Source of the DNA: JABFSM01 sp963762545
GTDB taxonomy: Bacteria > Gemmatimonadota > Gemmatimonadetes > Gemmatimonadales > GWC2-71-9
Direction: 5' to 3'
Length of the DNA: 64,000 nucleotides
Assembly: GCA_963762545.1 (NCBI GenBank)
Contig: CAVXLC010000001.1
Location: 496,001 to 560,000, forward strand
In this document: one piece after another, positions 52,557 through 61,455 of the stretch
Layout: every line of letters begins with the position of its first letter
Position numbering within the stretch: position 1 is the first letter of the stretch
Position numbers and translations under genes: made by a program
Notes under the pieces: generated by a model
What the model was told of the DNA's origin: nothing
Database searches by the model: none
Seen by the model: only the letters and a program-made list of their open reading frames with translations

Positions 52557-54188
52557 ATGCTCCCTGCACGACGGTATCCCCTCGGCGGAATCACCTTTCA
52601 CCATCCGGTGACCTTCTGGCTCGGGGTGATCGCGGTGACGGCGGGGGTCCTGCTCCATCTGCCCATGTACTTTGGCGCCCGCGACATGCACTACATCCTC
52701 GCCGGGATGCCCATGGGCATCGGCATGAAGATCGGCATGGTGCTGATCATCTCCGGCTTCATCGCCACGTTCTACGGGCTGGTGCCACCGCACGCCGGCA
52801 CCGATTCCGCCGTCGCGTCCCGGATCCAGATCAAGGCGCTCGATGAGGTACCGCTGAATCGCGCGCACCTCGGGCTCATTCTCGTCATGGTCGCCGCCAT
52901 CACGATCGACGTGATGAAGCCGGTGGCATTGAGCTTCGTCGTTCCGGGCATGACGCGCGAGTACGGCCTCCAGCACCCGGTACTGAACCCGCACGGGTCC
53001 ATTCCGGTGTCGTTGCTGCCCTTTTCCGGCATCCTCGGCACGGTGATCGGCTCGTTCCTCTGGGGTGCCCTGGGCGACCGGATCGGCCGGCGGGCGTCGA
53101 TCCTGCTGGCGGCCGTGATGTTCATCGGTACGGCCATTTGCGGGGCGATGCCGACCTACAGCTGGAATCTGGTGATGTGCTTCCTCATGGGCCTGGCCGT
53201 CGGCGGAATGCTGCCGATCACCTTCACTCTGCTGGCCGAGACGATTCCGGCCAAACACCGCGGCTGGCTGATGGTGCTGATCGGCGGTGACGTGGCCGGC
53301 GCCTACATCCTGACCAGCTGGCTCGCGTCGACGCTCGGGGCGCCCGACGAATTCGGGTGGCGCATCCTCTGGCTGGCCGGCCTGCCCACCGGTGTGCTTC
53401 TGGTGTTCCTGAATCGCTGGATTCCCGAGTCCGCCCGCTTCCTGATCCAGAACGACCGTCCCGAAGAGGCCCGTGCGGTCATGGAACGGTACGGTGCCGC
53501 GGTCATCGAGGATCGGCGACCCGAGCCCGAGAGAGCAGAGGAGCAGGCGGCCGGTCGCCGGGCCCGGCTCCTCGATCGCCAGTTCGGGGGACTCACGGTG
53601 GCCGTGGTGCTCTTCGCGCTTGCCGTCGGACTGGTCACCTTCGGGTTCCAGCTGTGGATTCCCTCGAATCTGGTCAAGCTGGGGTTCAGCGAGGTGAGCT
53701 CCGCCAGGATCCTTCGCGATTCGGCGATTCTGGGGTTCCCGGCCACCTTCCTGATCGCCTGGCTCTACGGAGCCTGGAGCAGCAAGAAGACCCTGATTCT
53801 CCTCGGATTTCTCACCGCCATTGCGCTGCTTGGGCTGGTCCTCGCGGGCAATGCCGTGGTGAACAACCGTGCCCTCCTCTTCGCATTGCTGGCCGTGCCG
53901 ATCACCGGGATCAGCTCGGTCCAGGCGGTGCTGATCGCCTACGCGTCGGAGGTATATCCCACCCGCATCCGTTCCCGCGCCACCGGGCTGGCGGCCGGCG
54001 TCAGCAAATTCGGCGGTGTGCTCATCATCCTGCTGGTGGTGCTCGTGGTCGCACCGCCCAGCATGGCGACGACCGCACTGATCGGGGCGCTCCCCATGGC
54101 CCTGGGCGCTGTGGCGGTGTGGGCCTTCGGGGTGGAAACCCGTCGGCGCCGCCTCGAGGAGATCACCGTGGAGGAGATTGCGGCGTAG
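52557..54188 (+). CDS. MFS transporter, sugar/aromatic-acid type
   Basis: This 543-residue, twelve-helix major facilitator has the MFS signature GALGDRIGRRASI between helices 2 and 3 and PESARFLIQNDRPEEARAVM in the central loop. Two additional N-terminal helices (about 18-75) precede the core, so it has 14 helices in total. It is divergent from the asparagine-synthase-like operon and may export its product, although that is only context. Start at ATG 52557 is preferred; TTG at 52524 is possible and would add 11 residues. Confidence 0.85.
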   Translation: MLPARRYPLGGITFHHPVTFWLGVIAVTAGVLLHLPMYFGARDMHYILAGMPMGIGMKIGMVLIISGFIATFYGLVPPHAGTDSAVASRIQIKALDEVPLNRAHLGLILVMVAAITIDVMKPVALSFVVPGMTREYGLQHPVLNPHGSIPVSLLPFSGILGTVIGSFLWGALGDRIGRRASILLAAVMFIGTAICGAMPTYSWNLVMCFLMGLAVGGMLPITFTLLAETIPAKHRGWLMVLIGGDVAGAYILTSWLASTLGAPDEFGWRILWLAGLPTGVLLVFLNRWIPESARFLIQNDRPEEARAVMERYGAAVIEDRRPEPERAEEQAAGRRARLLDRQFGGLTVAVVLFALAVGLVTFGFQLWIPSNLVKLGFSEVSSARILRDSAILGFPATFLIAWLYGAWSSKKTLILLGFLTAIALLGLVLAGNAVVNNRALLFALLAVPITGISSVQAVLIAYASEVYPTRIRSRATGLAAGVSKFGGVLIILLVVLVVAPPSMATTALIGALPMALGAVAVWAFGVETRRRRLEEITVEEIAA

Positions 54189-54231
54189 CCCCCTCGATGC
54201 GCCAGACAACGACGGCGCGCGCCGCCCGGAC

Positions 54232-54583
54232 TCAGCCTCCCAGGTACAGCACGTGACAGTACGAGCCCCTCCGAAGGTTGTAGGCCAGGTACCAGCCCGG
54301 GTGGTCGGGATCGATATAGAGCACGATATCGTCGTTATCCCAGAGCCAGTCGTGGCAATAGTCGTAGTCGTAGGGCGCCACCCGGAAGAAGAACCCTCCG
54401 ATATCAAACCGGTCCAGCCCTCCGCCGGGAAGCCGCCAGACGTGCTGCGGGCCCAGCCCCCGGTCGAACCGTCCATGCTGGCGGCGGTTGCGGGACGGGG
54501 CGCTTGTCGTGACTGCTGCCCTGGGCTGTCGCGAGTGTCGGGACCAGCATCGCCACAGCAAGAAGTCGGATGAGGTGCTTCAT
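54232..54583 (-). pseudogene. Small secreted protein with a frameshift
   Basis: The N-terminal part in one frame has a signal peptide (MKHLIRLLAVAMLVPTLATA). The C-terminal part in another has the domain segment HVWRLPGGGLDRFDIGGFFF through APYDYDYCHDWLWDNDDIVLYIDPD, ending LRRGSYCHVLYLGG. This C-terminal sequence recurs as an intact small secreted protein in related bacteria, as far as I recall. The two parts join near 54470-54500, and the total length is again one base over a multiple of three. No function is known. Confidence 0.6.
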
Positions 54584-54670
54584 GCTCGGGGGCACCCTGC
54601 CTGGCAGGATGCAGCGTGATCGATATGCGCCCTCGAACGGTGACGCAATCCTTCGGCGGCGCTGGCTGCC

Positions 54671-56215
54671 TTATCGCTCCACCGCCGCCGGCGCCTTCGA
54701 GGTTCGAGTGCCCGGGCCCATGCCTGCGGAGGCGCCTCGCCGGAGCAGCTCGAGGTGCGGGGCCAGGATGTTGGCGAACTGAAGCGCCACTGCCGATGAC
54801 TTGGAGGTCGACGAGAACGCCGTCGCCCGCACCCCCAGCGTGCCGACTACCCGTCCGGCGACGGCAAGCGGCACCATCAGCTCCTGGCCGTCCTCCACCG
54901 TCCGGACCTGCCACTCCTGCTCGCCGCGCAGCACCGGCGCACCCTCGAACGAGTCGACGGCGATGGCGGGAATGTCGGCGAAGGGCCGCGGCGAATCGGG
55001 GTTGAGCTCGATGACCTCACCCTCCCCCCAGCGGAGGTGCAGGGTGATCCGGTCGTGCGGCAGCAGCGCGCCGAGTCCTTCCGAGAATCGTCGCAGACCC
55101 TCCTGAAGCTGCCCGGTCGCGGCCAGCGCCTCGGCGGCACGGATCAGCGGAAGAGCGGGCAGGTCCGCCGACGCGATCTCCGCCTGGAGCGCCGCCACCT
55201 CGGCCGCAAGGCGGAACCCGGCGACCCGGGTCGCGACCAGCAGGCCGGCCATCGCCAGGATGTCTTCGTCGTCCGGTCGGTAGGCTTGCGCCGCCACGCT
55301 CGCGAGCAGCAGATACCCGACCGTCTGGCCTCCCACCTCCAGGCGGGTACCCAGCACTCCGCGCGCCGGTTGTGGCGCGGACGCGGCGCCCCCGATGGCC
55401 CAGTCGGAGTAGCCGGTATGCTCGGTGAGATCGTCGAGCGAGAGGGTCGGCGCGTCGCCGAATCGGGCGATGATTTCCCGGAACGGCTCGAAGCCGCCCA
55501 CGAAGCGCGAGTTCTTCGTCGGGGAATTGCCCGAGAGCGGCACGATCGTGCCCGGCTTGGTGCCGGTGGCCAGGATCTCCAGGCGGTCGTGGGGCAGCAG
55601 CGGATACAACACCCCGCTCACCCGGCGAACCAGGTCAGGTCCGGTCGCGGCTTCGGCGGCCGCGCGCGCAATGTGGCCCGGCAAATCCTCGCGCGTCATC
55701 GCGGGCTCCAGCGCCGCGTGTGGCGCCGCCGACGGCATGACCTCGGCGAGGCCGGCCAGGGATCCGGTCAACGATCGGGCCAGACGCTTGAGGGCCTGAG
55801 CCTGGACCGGCCCATACGACCCACGCGAAAAACTGCCCAGCACCATGACTCCGACATCCCGGCTGACCAGCTTCACCGGAACCGCCATGGCGGAATCGTA
55901 TTTGGCTCGGCGCAGCACCTGCTCCAGCTGAAAGAGCTGGTCCTGCAGCAAGTAGGGCTCCGGCACCGGCACCTTCACGGCATCCTGGGCCAGCGCCTCG
56001 GGGCCCAGCAGAACCACGCCACCGGAATCGGGAAACAGCCACAGGGCAAACAGGTCGTGCGGCACCTCCACGGCGGTCGTGGCGGCAAGAGCCAGGTACC
56101 AGGTTGCGAGCGCGACCGGGTCGGGCGCGGACCCCTCCAGAGGAAGGAGGGGTACGAGCGGATCCATCTGCGCCGCCTGGCTGTCCGACATAGGGACCCA
56201 AAGAGCAGGAGACAT
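54671..56215 (-). CDS. Triple-GAF-like cytoplasmic protein
   Basis: This 514-residue protein has three GAF-like segments in tandem (about 60-160, 190-325 and 355-500). The later two share LLPHDRLEILATG / LLPHDRITLHLRWGEG and a VGGQTVGYLLLAS / VAGRVVGTLGVRA strand. No kinase, GGDEF or HD domain follows, and there is no signal peptide. It may be a ligand sensor that signals by protein contact. The ATG at 56215 is used; a second in-frame ATG lies at 56191, and neither has a clear ribosome site. Confidence 0.75.
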   Translation of the reverse strand: MSPALWVPMSDSQAAQMDPLVPLLPLEGSAPDPVALATWYLALAATTAVEVPHDLFALWLFPDSGGVVLLGPEALAQDAVKVPVPEPYLLQDQLFQLEQVLRRAKYDSAMAVPVKLVSRDVGVMVLGSFSRGSYGPVQAQALKRLARSLTGSLAGLAEVMPSAAPHAALEPAMTREDLPGHIARAAAEAATGPDLVRRVSGVLYPLLPHDRLEILATGTKPGTIVPLSGNSPTKNSRFVGGFEPFREIIARFGDAPTLSLDDLTEHTGYSDWAIGGAASAPQPARGVLGTRLEVGGQTVGYLLLASVAAQAYRPDDEDILAMAGLLVATRVAGFRLAAEVAALQAEIASADLPALPLIRAAEALAATGQLQEGLRRFSEGLGALLPHDRITLHLRWGEGEVIELNPDSPRPFADIPAIAVDSFEGAPVLRGEQEWQVRTVEDGQELMVPLAVAGRVVGTLGVRATAFSSTSKSSAVALQFANILAPHLELLRRGASAGMGPGTRTSKAPAAVER

Positions 56216-56407
56216 GCCGAGCAGAGACTATCGCGTAACTCGTTGTTTGGCAAATCATTGCACTTCGATCCGCGGGCCTCCTTCTCCCCGTGCCGCGCTC
56301 GGGCCGGTGCGAAAGGCGGGGGTTGGCTCCGGTCGCCCGACCCGGGGCTTGATATACCCCTCTGGCCTATCTACTCATTCGCGGTCGAGCCCTGCGGAGG
56401 AGCCTGC

Positions 56408-56635
56408 GTGCCAACCATGACGCTTACGATAGCCGGAATGAGCTGCGGTCACTGCCTGAACTCGGTCAATCAGGCGCTTTCGTCCTTGCCCGGCGTGGAG
56501 GTCCGTGGCGTCCGGATTGGCGGCGCCGAGATCGCCTATGATTCCGCGCTGATCGATCCGGCCCGGGTCATCGCGTCGATAGAATCGGTTGGGTATGAAG
56601 TGGTCGGGAGTCGGGACGATTCCACCGGCGGGTGA
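56408..56635 (+). CDS. Copper-chaperone-like HMA domain protein
   Basis: This 75-residue single heavy-metal-associated domain has the metal motif GMSCGHC, then ALSSLPGVEVRGVRIGGAEIAYD and PARVIASIESVGYEVVG. It would bind Cu(I) or a soft metal for delivery to a transporter. GTG at 56408 has a GGAGGAG ribosome site; an ATG at 56417 lies three codons downstream. No P-type ATPase is adjacent. Confidence 0.85.
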   Translation: MPTMTLTIAGMSCGHCLNSVNQALSSLPGVEVRGVRIGGAEIAYDSALIDPARVIASIESVGYEVVGSRDDSTGG

Positions 56636-56636
56636 G

Positions 56637-57917
56637 TCACGCGGTGGCGCGCGCCGTGTCTCCGGCAAGTGCCTTGACCGCCGACAGGACGATGGCCGCT
56701 CCGATCGCCGCGGCGATCGGAAGCACCACGATGGCGTCCTCGAGCCCGAACTTGTCCGACAGAAAGCCCACCAGGGGGAATGCCACCGCATCCCCGGCCA
56801 GGTGAATGAACATCAGGTAGGCCCCGGACACCGTGGTCGCGATTCGGCGAGGCGTCACGTCGAAGATCACCGCGGTGAGCGGGCCGTTGTACCAGGTGAG
56901 AAAGAAAAACGCGCCGCAGAACACCGGAATGAACCAGTGCATGTCCCGGATATAGAGTAGCCAGATCAGCAGGGGAGACCCGATAAAAAATCCCGCGGCG
57001 GTGACCACCAGCCGCGCGCCCTGAACCCGGGTCTTCAGCCAGTCCGCCACCAGTCCGCCCGCCACCGTCCCGGCAATTCCCGACAAGAGTCCATAGGTGC
57101 CGAGCAGCAGAGCCGCCTTGGCCGGGGTGAGATCCATTTCTCGTGAGATGAAGGTCGGTGCCCAGCCGACCAGTCCGTTCATGCCGAACGAGATCAGCGC
57201 CCCACCGGCAAAGACCGCCACCAGCGTACGGGTGGAGAGGATTCGGCGGGCCGCACCGCTCAGCTCGCGGAACACCGCCAGCAGGGCCTCGGCACCCTCT
57301 CGCGCCGGAGTGGCAGGCCGGGTCGGGTCCTTGATGCGGAGCACCAGCCCGGCCAGCAGGAAGCCGGGCACCCCGAGGGCGAGGAACGCTGCGCGCCAGC
57401 CGTACCGGTGCTCGAGCCCGCCCGCCAGCAGGATACCGAAGACCCCGCCGACCGCGAGGCCCGCCATGAAGATGCTCATGGAGGTGGAGCGCCGTTTGCC
57501 CGGGAAGTAGTCCGCGACCAGGGCGGCCGAGGCGGTGGCCGCGGCCGCGCCGCCCAGACCGACCAGCGACCGGGCCAGCAGAAGCCACCCGAAATCCTGG
57601 GCGAGTCCCGACAGCGAGGTGCCCAGGCTCCAGAGCGCGACACCCGCCGAGATCACCACCCGCCGGGAGCCCAGATCCCCGATGACGCCGGCGGGGATCG
57701 AGGCCATCGAAAACACCAGCACGTACGCCGATCCCAGCCAGCCCAGGTGCGCGTCGGTCAGGTTGAGATCGCGCTTGACCGGCTCGAACAGCGCGAAGAT
57801 CGCGTTGCGGGTGAGATAGTTGACCAGGTTGATCGCGGTCAGCAGCCAGAGCGCATACTTGGCGTACGCCCGGCTGACGCCGCTCACCCGGGTCTCTTCG
57901 GTCATCCCGACGGTCAC
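56637..57917 (-). CDS. MFS transporter, 426 residues
   Basis: This twelve-helix MFS carrier resembles the spinster/hexuronate-type family: YALWLLTAINLVNYLTRN starts helix 1, GVIGDLGSRRVVIS is the conserved loop, and DYFPGKRRSTSMSIFMAG and IKDPTRPA follow. GTG at 57917 overlaps the preceding stop by four bases (GTGA) and has GGAGAG upstream; ATG at 57905 is an alternative. It follows the deoxyhypusine-synthase-like gene, so a polyamine-related or other small organic substrate is possible. Confidence 0.85.
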   Translation of the reverse strand: MTVGMTEETRVSGVSRAYAKYALWLLTAINLVNYLTRNAIFALFEPVKRDLNLTDAHLGWLGSAYVLVFSMASIPAGVIGDLGSRRVVISAGVALWSLGTSLSGLAQDFGWLLLARSLVGLGGAAAATASAALVADYFPGKRRSTSMSIFMAGLAVGGVFGILLAGGLEHRYGWRAAFLALGVPGFLLAGLVLRIKDPTRPATPAREGAEALLAVFRELSGAARRILSTRTLVAVFAGGALISFGMNGLVGWAPTFISREMDLTPAKAALLLGTYGLLSGIAGTVAGGLVADWLKTRVQGARLVVTAAGFFIGSPLLIWLLYIRDMHWFIPVFCGAFFFLTWYNGPLTAVIFDVTPRRIATTVSGAYLMFIHLAGDAVAFPLVGFLSDKFGLEDAIVVLPIAAAIGAAIVLSAVKALAGDTARATA

Positions 57918-59053
57918 GACGATGCGCTCTCCGCGGCCTCGCCGGCGCGCTTGTCCCGGAACGCCAGCGACGCCCGGTACTCCTCCATGAGGCGCCCCAT
58001 CATGGGGCCGCGCTTCTTGTAGAGCCGGCGCAGCGGCCGCCGGGGATGCCGCGCCATCGCGTAGGCGGTGAGCAGCGGCAGCGACACGGTATTGTCCATG
58101 TAGCACACCACGGTGCCGGGCAGCATGTCGGGATCGATCTTGCCCCAGCTTACCGCTTCGCCCGGAGTGGCGCCCGAGAGGCCCCCGGTATCGGGACGCG
58201 CATCGGTGAGCTGCAGGAAGAAGTCATGGCCCCGCTCGTCGATGCCGAGGACCTCCTGGATCTGCGGCTCGGTCTGCAGCAGGAAATTCTTGGGGCTGCC
58301 GCCGCCCACGATCAGCGCCCCGCTCTTGCCTCCGCTTCGTTTGGCCTCCAGCACGATGGCGGCCGTCTCGTTGACGTCCGCGCTCACGTCGAAGCGGAGC
58401 TTGCTGCCGGCCAGCGCCTGCTCGGCCACGTTCATGCCGATGGAGCTGTCGCCCGGGCTGCTGGTGTAGATCGGCACCTCGAGGTCGTGCGCCACGGTGA
58501 GCAGGGAGCGCCGGCTCAGCCCCAGCGCTTTCTCACGCTGGGCCAGATATCCGCCCAGCAGATAGTGATACTCGGCCGAGCTCATCGGCTTCTGGAACTC
58601 GTCTTTGGCCGAGACCTCCCGCACGAACGCGTCGGTGGAGAGCAGGACGTTGTAGTCGAAGAAGACGTCGTAGATCCGTACCACGCCTTTCTCGCGGAGC
58701 TCGACGTCGTTGGCAAAGGGCGTGCCCTGGTGCAGCGCCAGGCCGAGGCCGAAATGGGCATCGTGGTAGAGATTGGCCCCGGTCGAGATGATCCAGTCGA
58801 CGAATCCCGCCTCGAGCAGCGGAATGATGGTGCTCATGCCCAGGCCCGCAGGGGTCATGGCCCCGGTCAGGCTCATGCCGATGGTCACGTCCGCCGCCAG
58901 CATGCGCTCCGAGAAGAGCACGCACGCCTCGCGGAGTCGGCCGGCGTTGTAGGCCAGGAACGCGTTGTCGATCAGGTCGGCGACCGTCTCCGTGCCCGTG
59001 ATGGCCACCGGATCGATTCGCCGGCCGCGGAGGTGTTGCGCAGATGGACGCAT
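57914..59053 (-). CDS. Deoxyhypusine-synthase-family protein
   Basis: This 379-residue protein has the catalytic-lysine motif EAVSWGKI equivalent to Lys329 of deoxyhypusine synthase, and the NAD-binding TIGMSLTGAMTPAGLG and NYTSSPGDSSIGMN-type segments (SPGDSSIGMNVAEQAL). In bacteria this family makes homospermidine-like polyamines rather than hypusine. ATG at 59053 is used; the upstream in-frame region is not protein-like. It lies between LOG and an MFS carrier in one operon. Confidence 0.88.
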   Translation of the reverse strand: MRPSAQHLRGRRIDPVAITGTETVADLIDNAFLAYNAGRLREACVLFSERMLAADVTIGMSLTGAMTPAGLGMSTIIPLLEAGFVDWIISTGANLYHDAHFGLGLALHQGTPFANDVELREKGVVRIYDVFFDYNVLLSTDAFVREVSAKDEFQKPMSSAEYHYLLGGYLAQREKALGLSRRSLLTVAHDLEVPIYTSSPGDSSIGMNVAEQALAGSKLRFDVSADVNETAAIVLEAKRSGGKSGALIVGGGSPKNFLLQTEPQIQEVLGIDERGHDFFLQLTDARPDTGGLSGATPGEAVSWGKIDPDMLPGTVVCYMDNTVSLPLLTAYAMARHPRRPLRRLYKKRGPMMGRLMEEYRASLAFRDKRAGEAAESASS

Positions 59054-59097
59054 AGCCGTGTGGGAAGAGGGGAACGGATTCTGAGGCGGGTTGGCGA

Positions 59098-59844
59098 TCA
59101 GAGCGCCGGGTGGTACGTCTTCTGCTGGTCGCGCGCCGCGACGATGATGCGCGCCGCTTCCGCCGGATCGTCGGTGACCTTGAAGAGCGCCAGATCCCGG
59201 GACGAGATCTTGCCCTCCTTTCGCACCGTCTCGGTGAGCCACTCGACCAGCGGCCGCCAGTAGGTCGAGCCGAAGAGGACCACCGGGTGGATCGACATCT
59301 TGCCGGTTTGCATGAGGGTGAGGTACTCGAAGAGCTCGTCCATCGTCCCGAACCCGCCGGGGAAGGCCACGACGGCCCGGGAATACCGCGCCAGCATCAT
59401 CTTGCGGACGAAGAAGAAACGGAAGAACACGCTGCGCCTGACCCAGGGATTGGTGCCTTGCTCGTGGGGTAGCTCGATGTTGACCCCCACGGACAGGCCG
59501 CCGCCTTCCACCGCGCCCCGGTTGGCCGCCTCCATGATGCCGGGGCCTCCGCCCGTGATGATCGGAAAGCCGTTCTGCGCCAGCAGGCGTGCCGTCTCGG
59601 TGGCCAGGCCGTAGTGGGGGTCGGTCTCCGGGGTGCGCGCCGAGCCGATGAACGTGACGGCGTCGGCGATGTCCCCCAGCCGCTCGAAGCCTTCCACGAA
59701 CTCGCCCATGATCCTGAGGACCCGCCAGGGGTCGCTCTTCCGGATATCCTCCACCCGCTCGGCCGACGGCGCCTTGCCGAGGAGAACCTCATCCTCGGTG
59801 GGACCGGCAGGGGGGGCGCTGTGAATCAACGGGCGGTCGGTCAC
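59098..59844 (-). CDS. LOG-family phosphoribohydrolase
   Basis: This 248-residue protein has the LOG/TIGR00730 motif GGGPGIMEAANRGA and PGGFGTMDELFEYLTL. Family members cleave ribose 5-phosphate from nucleotide monophosphates (cytokinin activation in plants, purine salvage-like roles in bacteria). GTG at 59844 starts the protein (TDRPLIH); AATATA on the plus strand (59851-59856) gives a minus-strand TATATT six bases upstream, so the mRNA is probably leaderless. First gene of the operon with the DHS-like and MFS genes. Confidence 0.9.
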   Translation of the reverse strand: MTDRPLIHSAPPAGPTEDEVLLGKAPSAERVEDIRKSDPWRVLRIMGEFVEGFERLGDIADAVTFIGSARTPETDPHYGLATETARLLAQNGFPIITGGGPGIMEAANRGAVEGGGLSVGVNIELPHEQGTNPWVRRSVFFRFFFVRKMMLARYSRAVVAFPGGFGTMDELFEYLTLMQTGKMSIHPVVLFGSTYWRPLVEWLTETVRKEGKISSRDLALFKVTDDPAEAARIIVAARDQQKTYHPAL

Positions 59845-59850
59845 GGACTC

Positions 59851-59877
59851 AATATAGTGCCGCGGTGAACCTATATT
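59851..59877. promoter_or_regulatory. Divergent leaderless promoters between LOG and NDH-2 operons
   Basis: TATATT on the minus strand (59851-59856) is six bases from the GTG at 59844, and TATATT on the plus strand (59872-59877) is seven bases from the ATG at 59885. Neither start has a ribosome site. Only 15 bases separate the two boxes. Confidence 0.65.
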
Positions 59878-59884
59878 CCGCCCC

Positions 59885-60172
59885 ATGACGAAGGAACCTG
59901 CGGCCAATCGCGAGCGGGGAAGCTGGGCGTCGCTGGTCGTCCGGCTCGTCCCGCGGGCCCTGTTCAATCCCCGCCTGGCGTTGGATCTCCTCCGAACCGC
60001 GTGGGCCTTTCGCCGCAGGGAATGGTGGCGCCGACCGCCGTTCCTCCCGGCTCCCGACCGCACCTACCTCCGCTGGCGGATGTACACCGCCTACGGCAGC
60101 GAGGACGCGGTGCCCCCCGCCCGCGATGTCATCGCCTTTGCCCGCTGGCGCCGGGAAACGATGCACCTGTGA
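59885..60172 (+). CDS. Conserved hypothetical protein, 95 residues
   Basis: This small basic protein has an amphipathic N-terminal region (LVVRLVPRALFNPRLALDLLRTAW), a Trp/Arg-rich RRREWWRRPPFLP turn, and TYLRWRMYTAYGSEDAVPP. It has no signal peptide or catalytic motif. Its stop overlaps the start of the NDH-2-like gene by four bases (GTGA). It begins immediately behind a leaderless-type -10 box. Possibly a small partner of the flavoprotein, inferred only from position. Confidence 0.65.
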   Translation: MTKEPAANRERGSWASLVVRLVPRALFNPRLALDLLRTAWAFRRREWWRRPPFLPAPDRTYLRWRMYTAYGSEDAVPPARDVIAFARWRRETMHL

Positions 60173-61449
60173 CTCCCCACGTGGTCGTGGTGGGGGCGGG
60201 ATTCGCGGGACTGTACCTGGCGCGCGCGCTTGGCCGCATGCCGGTGCGGGTGACGGTCGTCGACCGGACCAATCATCACCTCTTCCAGCCGATGCTGTAC
60301 CAGGTGGCCACCGCCGCGCTGTCGGCGCCGGACATCTCCCAGCCGATCCGCTCGGTGCTCCGGGACCGCCGCAACATCGAAGTGATCCTGGGCGAGGTGA
60401 CCGATGCACGGCTGGCCGACCGCACCATTGGCCTCGCCGATGGAACCCGGCTGGCCTACGACTATCTGGTGCTGGCGTCCGGAGCCCGGCACTCCTACTT
60501 CGACCATCCGGAATGGGAAGAGCTCGCCCCGGGCCTCAAGAATCTCGAAGACGCCGGGGAAGTGCGCCGGCGGGTCCTTCTCGCGTTCGAACGGGCCGAG
60601 CGCGAAACCGATCCGGTGATTCGGCAGCGCTATCTCACCTTCGTCATCGTGGGTGGCGGACCGACCGGCGTGGAGGTGGCTGGTGCGGTGGCGGAGCTGG
60701 CGCGTTTTTCACTGCGCCGGGACTTCCGGCGTATCGACCCGCGGGATGCGACCATCCTGCTGCTCGAGGCGAGTCCCCGGCTCCTGACCACCTACCCCCC
60801 GGCGCTGTCGGGCAGCGCCAAGGACGCGCTCCGGCGGCTCGGCGTGGACGTTCGGACCGAGACCCTCGTCACCCGGATCGAGCCCGGATTCGTGCACGCG
60901 GCCGGGTGGCAAATTCCCACCGACACGGTGATCTGGGCCGCCGGCAACGAGGCCAGCCCCCTGCTCCGGACGCTCGGTGTGCCTGTGGACCGACAGGGAC
61001 GGGTAGTGGTGGAGCCCGATTGCTCGCTGCCCGGTCACGCCGAGGTGCTGGTCCTGGGCGATGCCGCCGCCTTCCCGCATCAGGCGGGATACCCCCTGCT
61101 CCCCGGCACGTGCCCGGTGGCAATCCAGATGGGCAAGTACGCCGCCCGCGCGATCGGTGATGACCTCGCCGGGCGGCCGCGGCGTCCGTTCCGCTATCGG
61201 AACAAGGGCCAGCTCGCCGTAATCGGCCGGGGCCGCGCGGTGGCTGACCTCGGCCGGGTGCGGGCCAGGGGATTCCTGGCGTGGCAGCTCTGGATCTGGG
61301 TCCACATCTTCTTCCTCATCGGATTCCGGAACCGGATCATCGTCTTCTTCGAATGGGCCTGGTCGTATTTCACCTTCCAGCGGGGAGCGCGAGTGATCAC
61401 CGACGTCTGGCGGCCCGGAGCGGGTCCCGACAGTGCGCCTCGCCGGTAG
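60169..61449 (+). CDS. NDH-2-like NAD(P)/FAD-dependent oxidoreductase
   Basis: This 426-residue single-subunit NADH dehydrogenase-like flavoprotein has GAGFAGLYLARAL at the FAD Rossmann site, TFVIVGGGPTGVEVAGA at the NAD site, and VLVLGDAAAFPHQ closing the FAD. A C-terminal membrane-anchor-like segment with many aromatics (WIWVHIFFLIGFRNRIIVFF) resembles type II NADH:quinone oxidoreductases. It probably feeds electrons to quinone without pumping. Start is GTG at 60169 overlapping the previous stop. queG follows six bases later. Confidence 0.9.
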   Translation: MTPHVVVVGAGFAGLYLARALGRMPVRVTVVDRTNHHLFQPMLYQVATAALSAPDISQPIRSVLRDRRNIEVILGEVTDARLADRTIGLADGTRLAYDYLVLASGARHSYFDHPEWEELAPGLKNLEDAGEVRRRVLLAFERAERETDPVIRQRYLTFVIVGGGPTGVEVAGAVAELARFSLRRDFRRIDPRDATILLLEASPRLLTTYPPALSGSAKDALRRLGVDVRTETLVTRIEPGFVHAAGWQIPTDTVIWAAGNEASPLLRTLGVPVDRQGRVVVEPDCSLPGHAEVLVLGDAAAFPHQAGYPLLPGTCPVAIQMGKYAARAIGDDLAGRPRRPFRYRNKGQLAVIGRGRAVADLGRVRARGFLAWQLWIWVHIFFLIGFRNRIIVFFEWAWSYFTFQRGARVITDVWRPGAGPDSAPRR

Positions 61450-61455
61450 CCACCC

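Noticed and set aside
52506..54914. Long antisense frame opposite the MFS gene, about 802 codons
   Set aside because: Gln/His/Arg-rich shadow; the plus strand has clear transmembrane helices.
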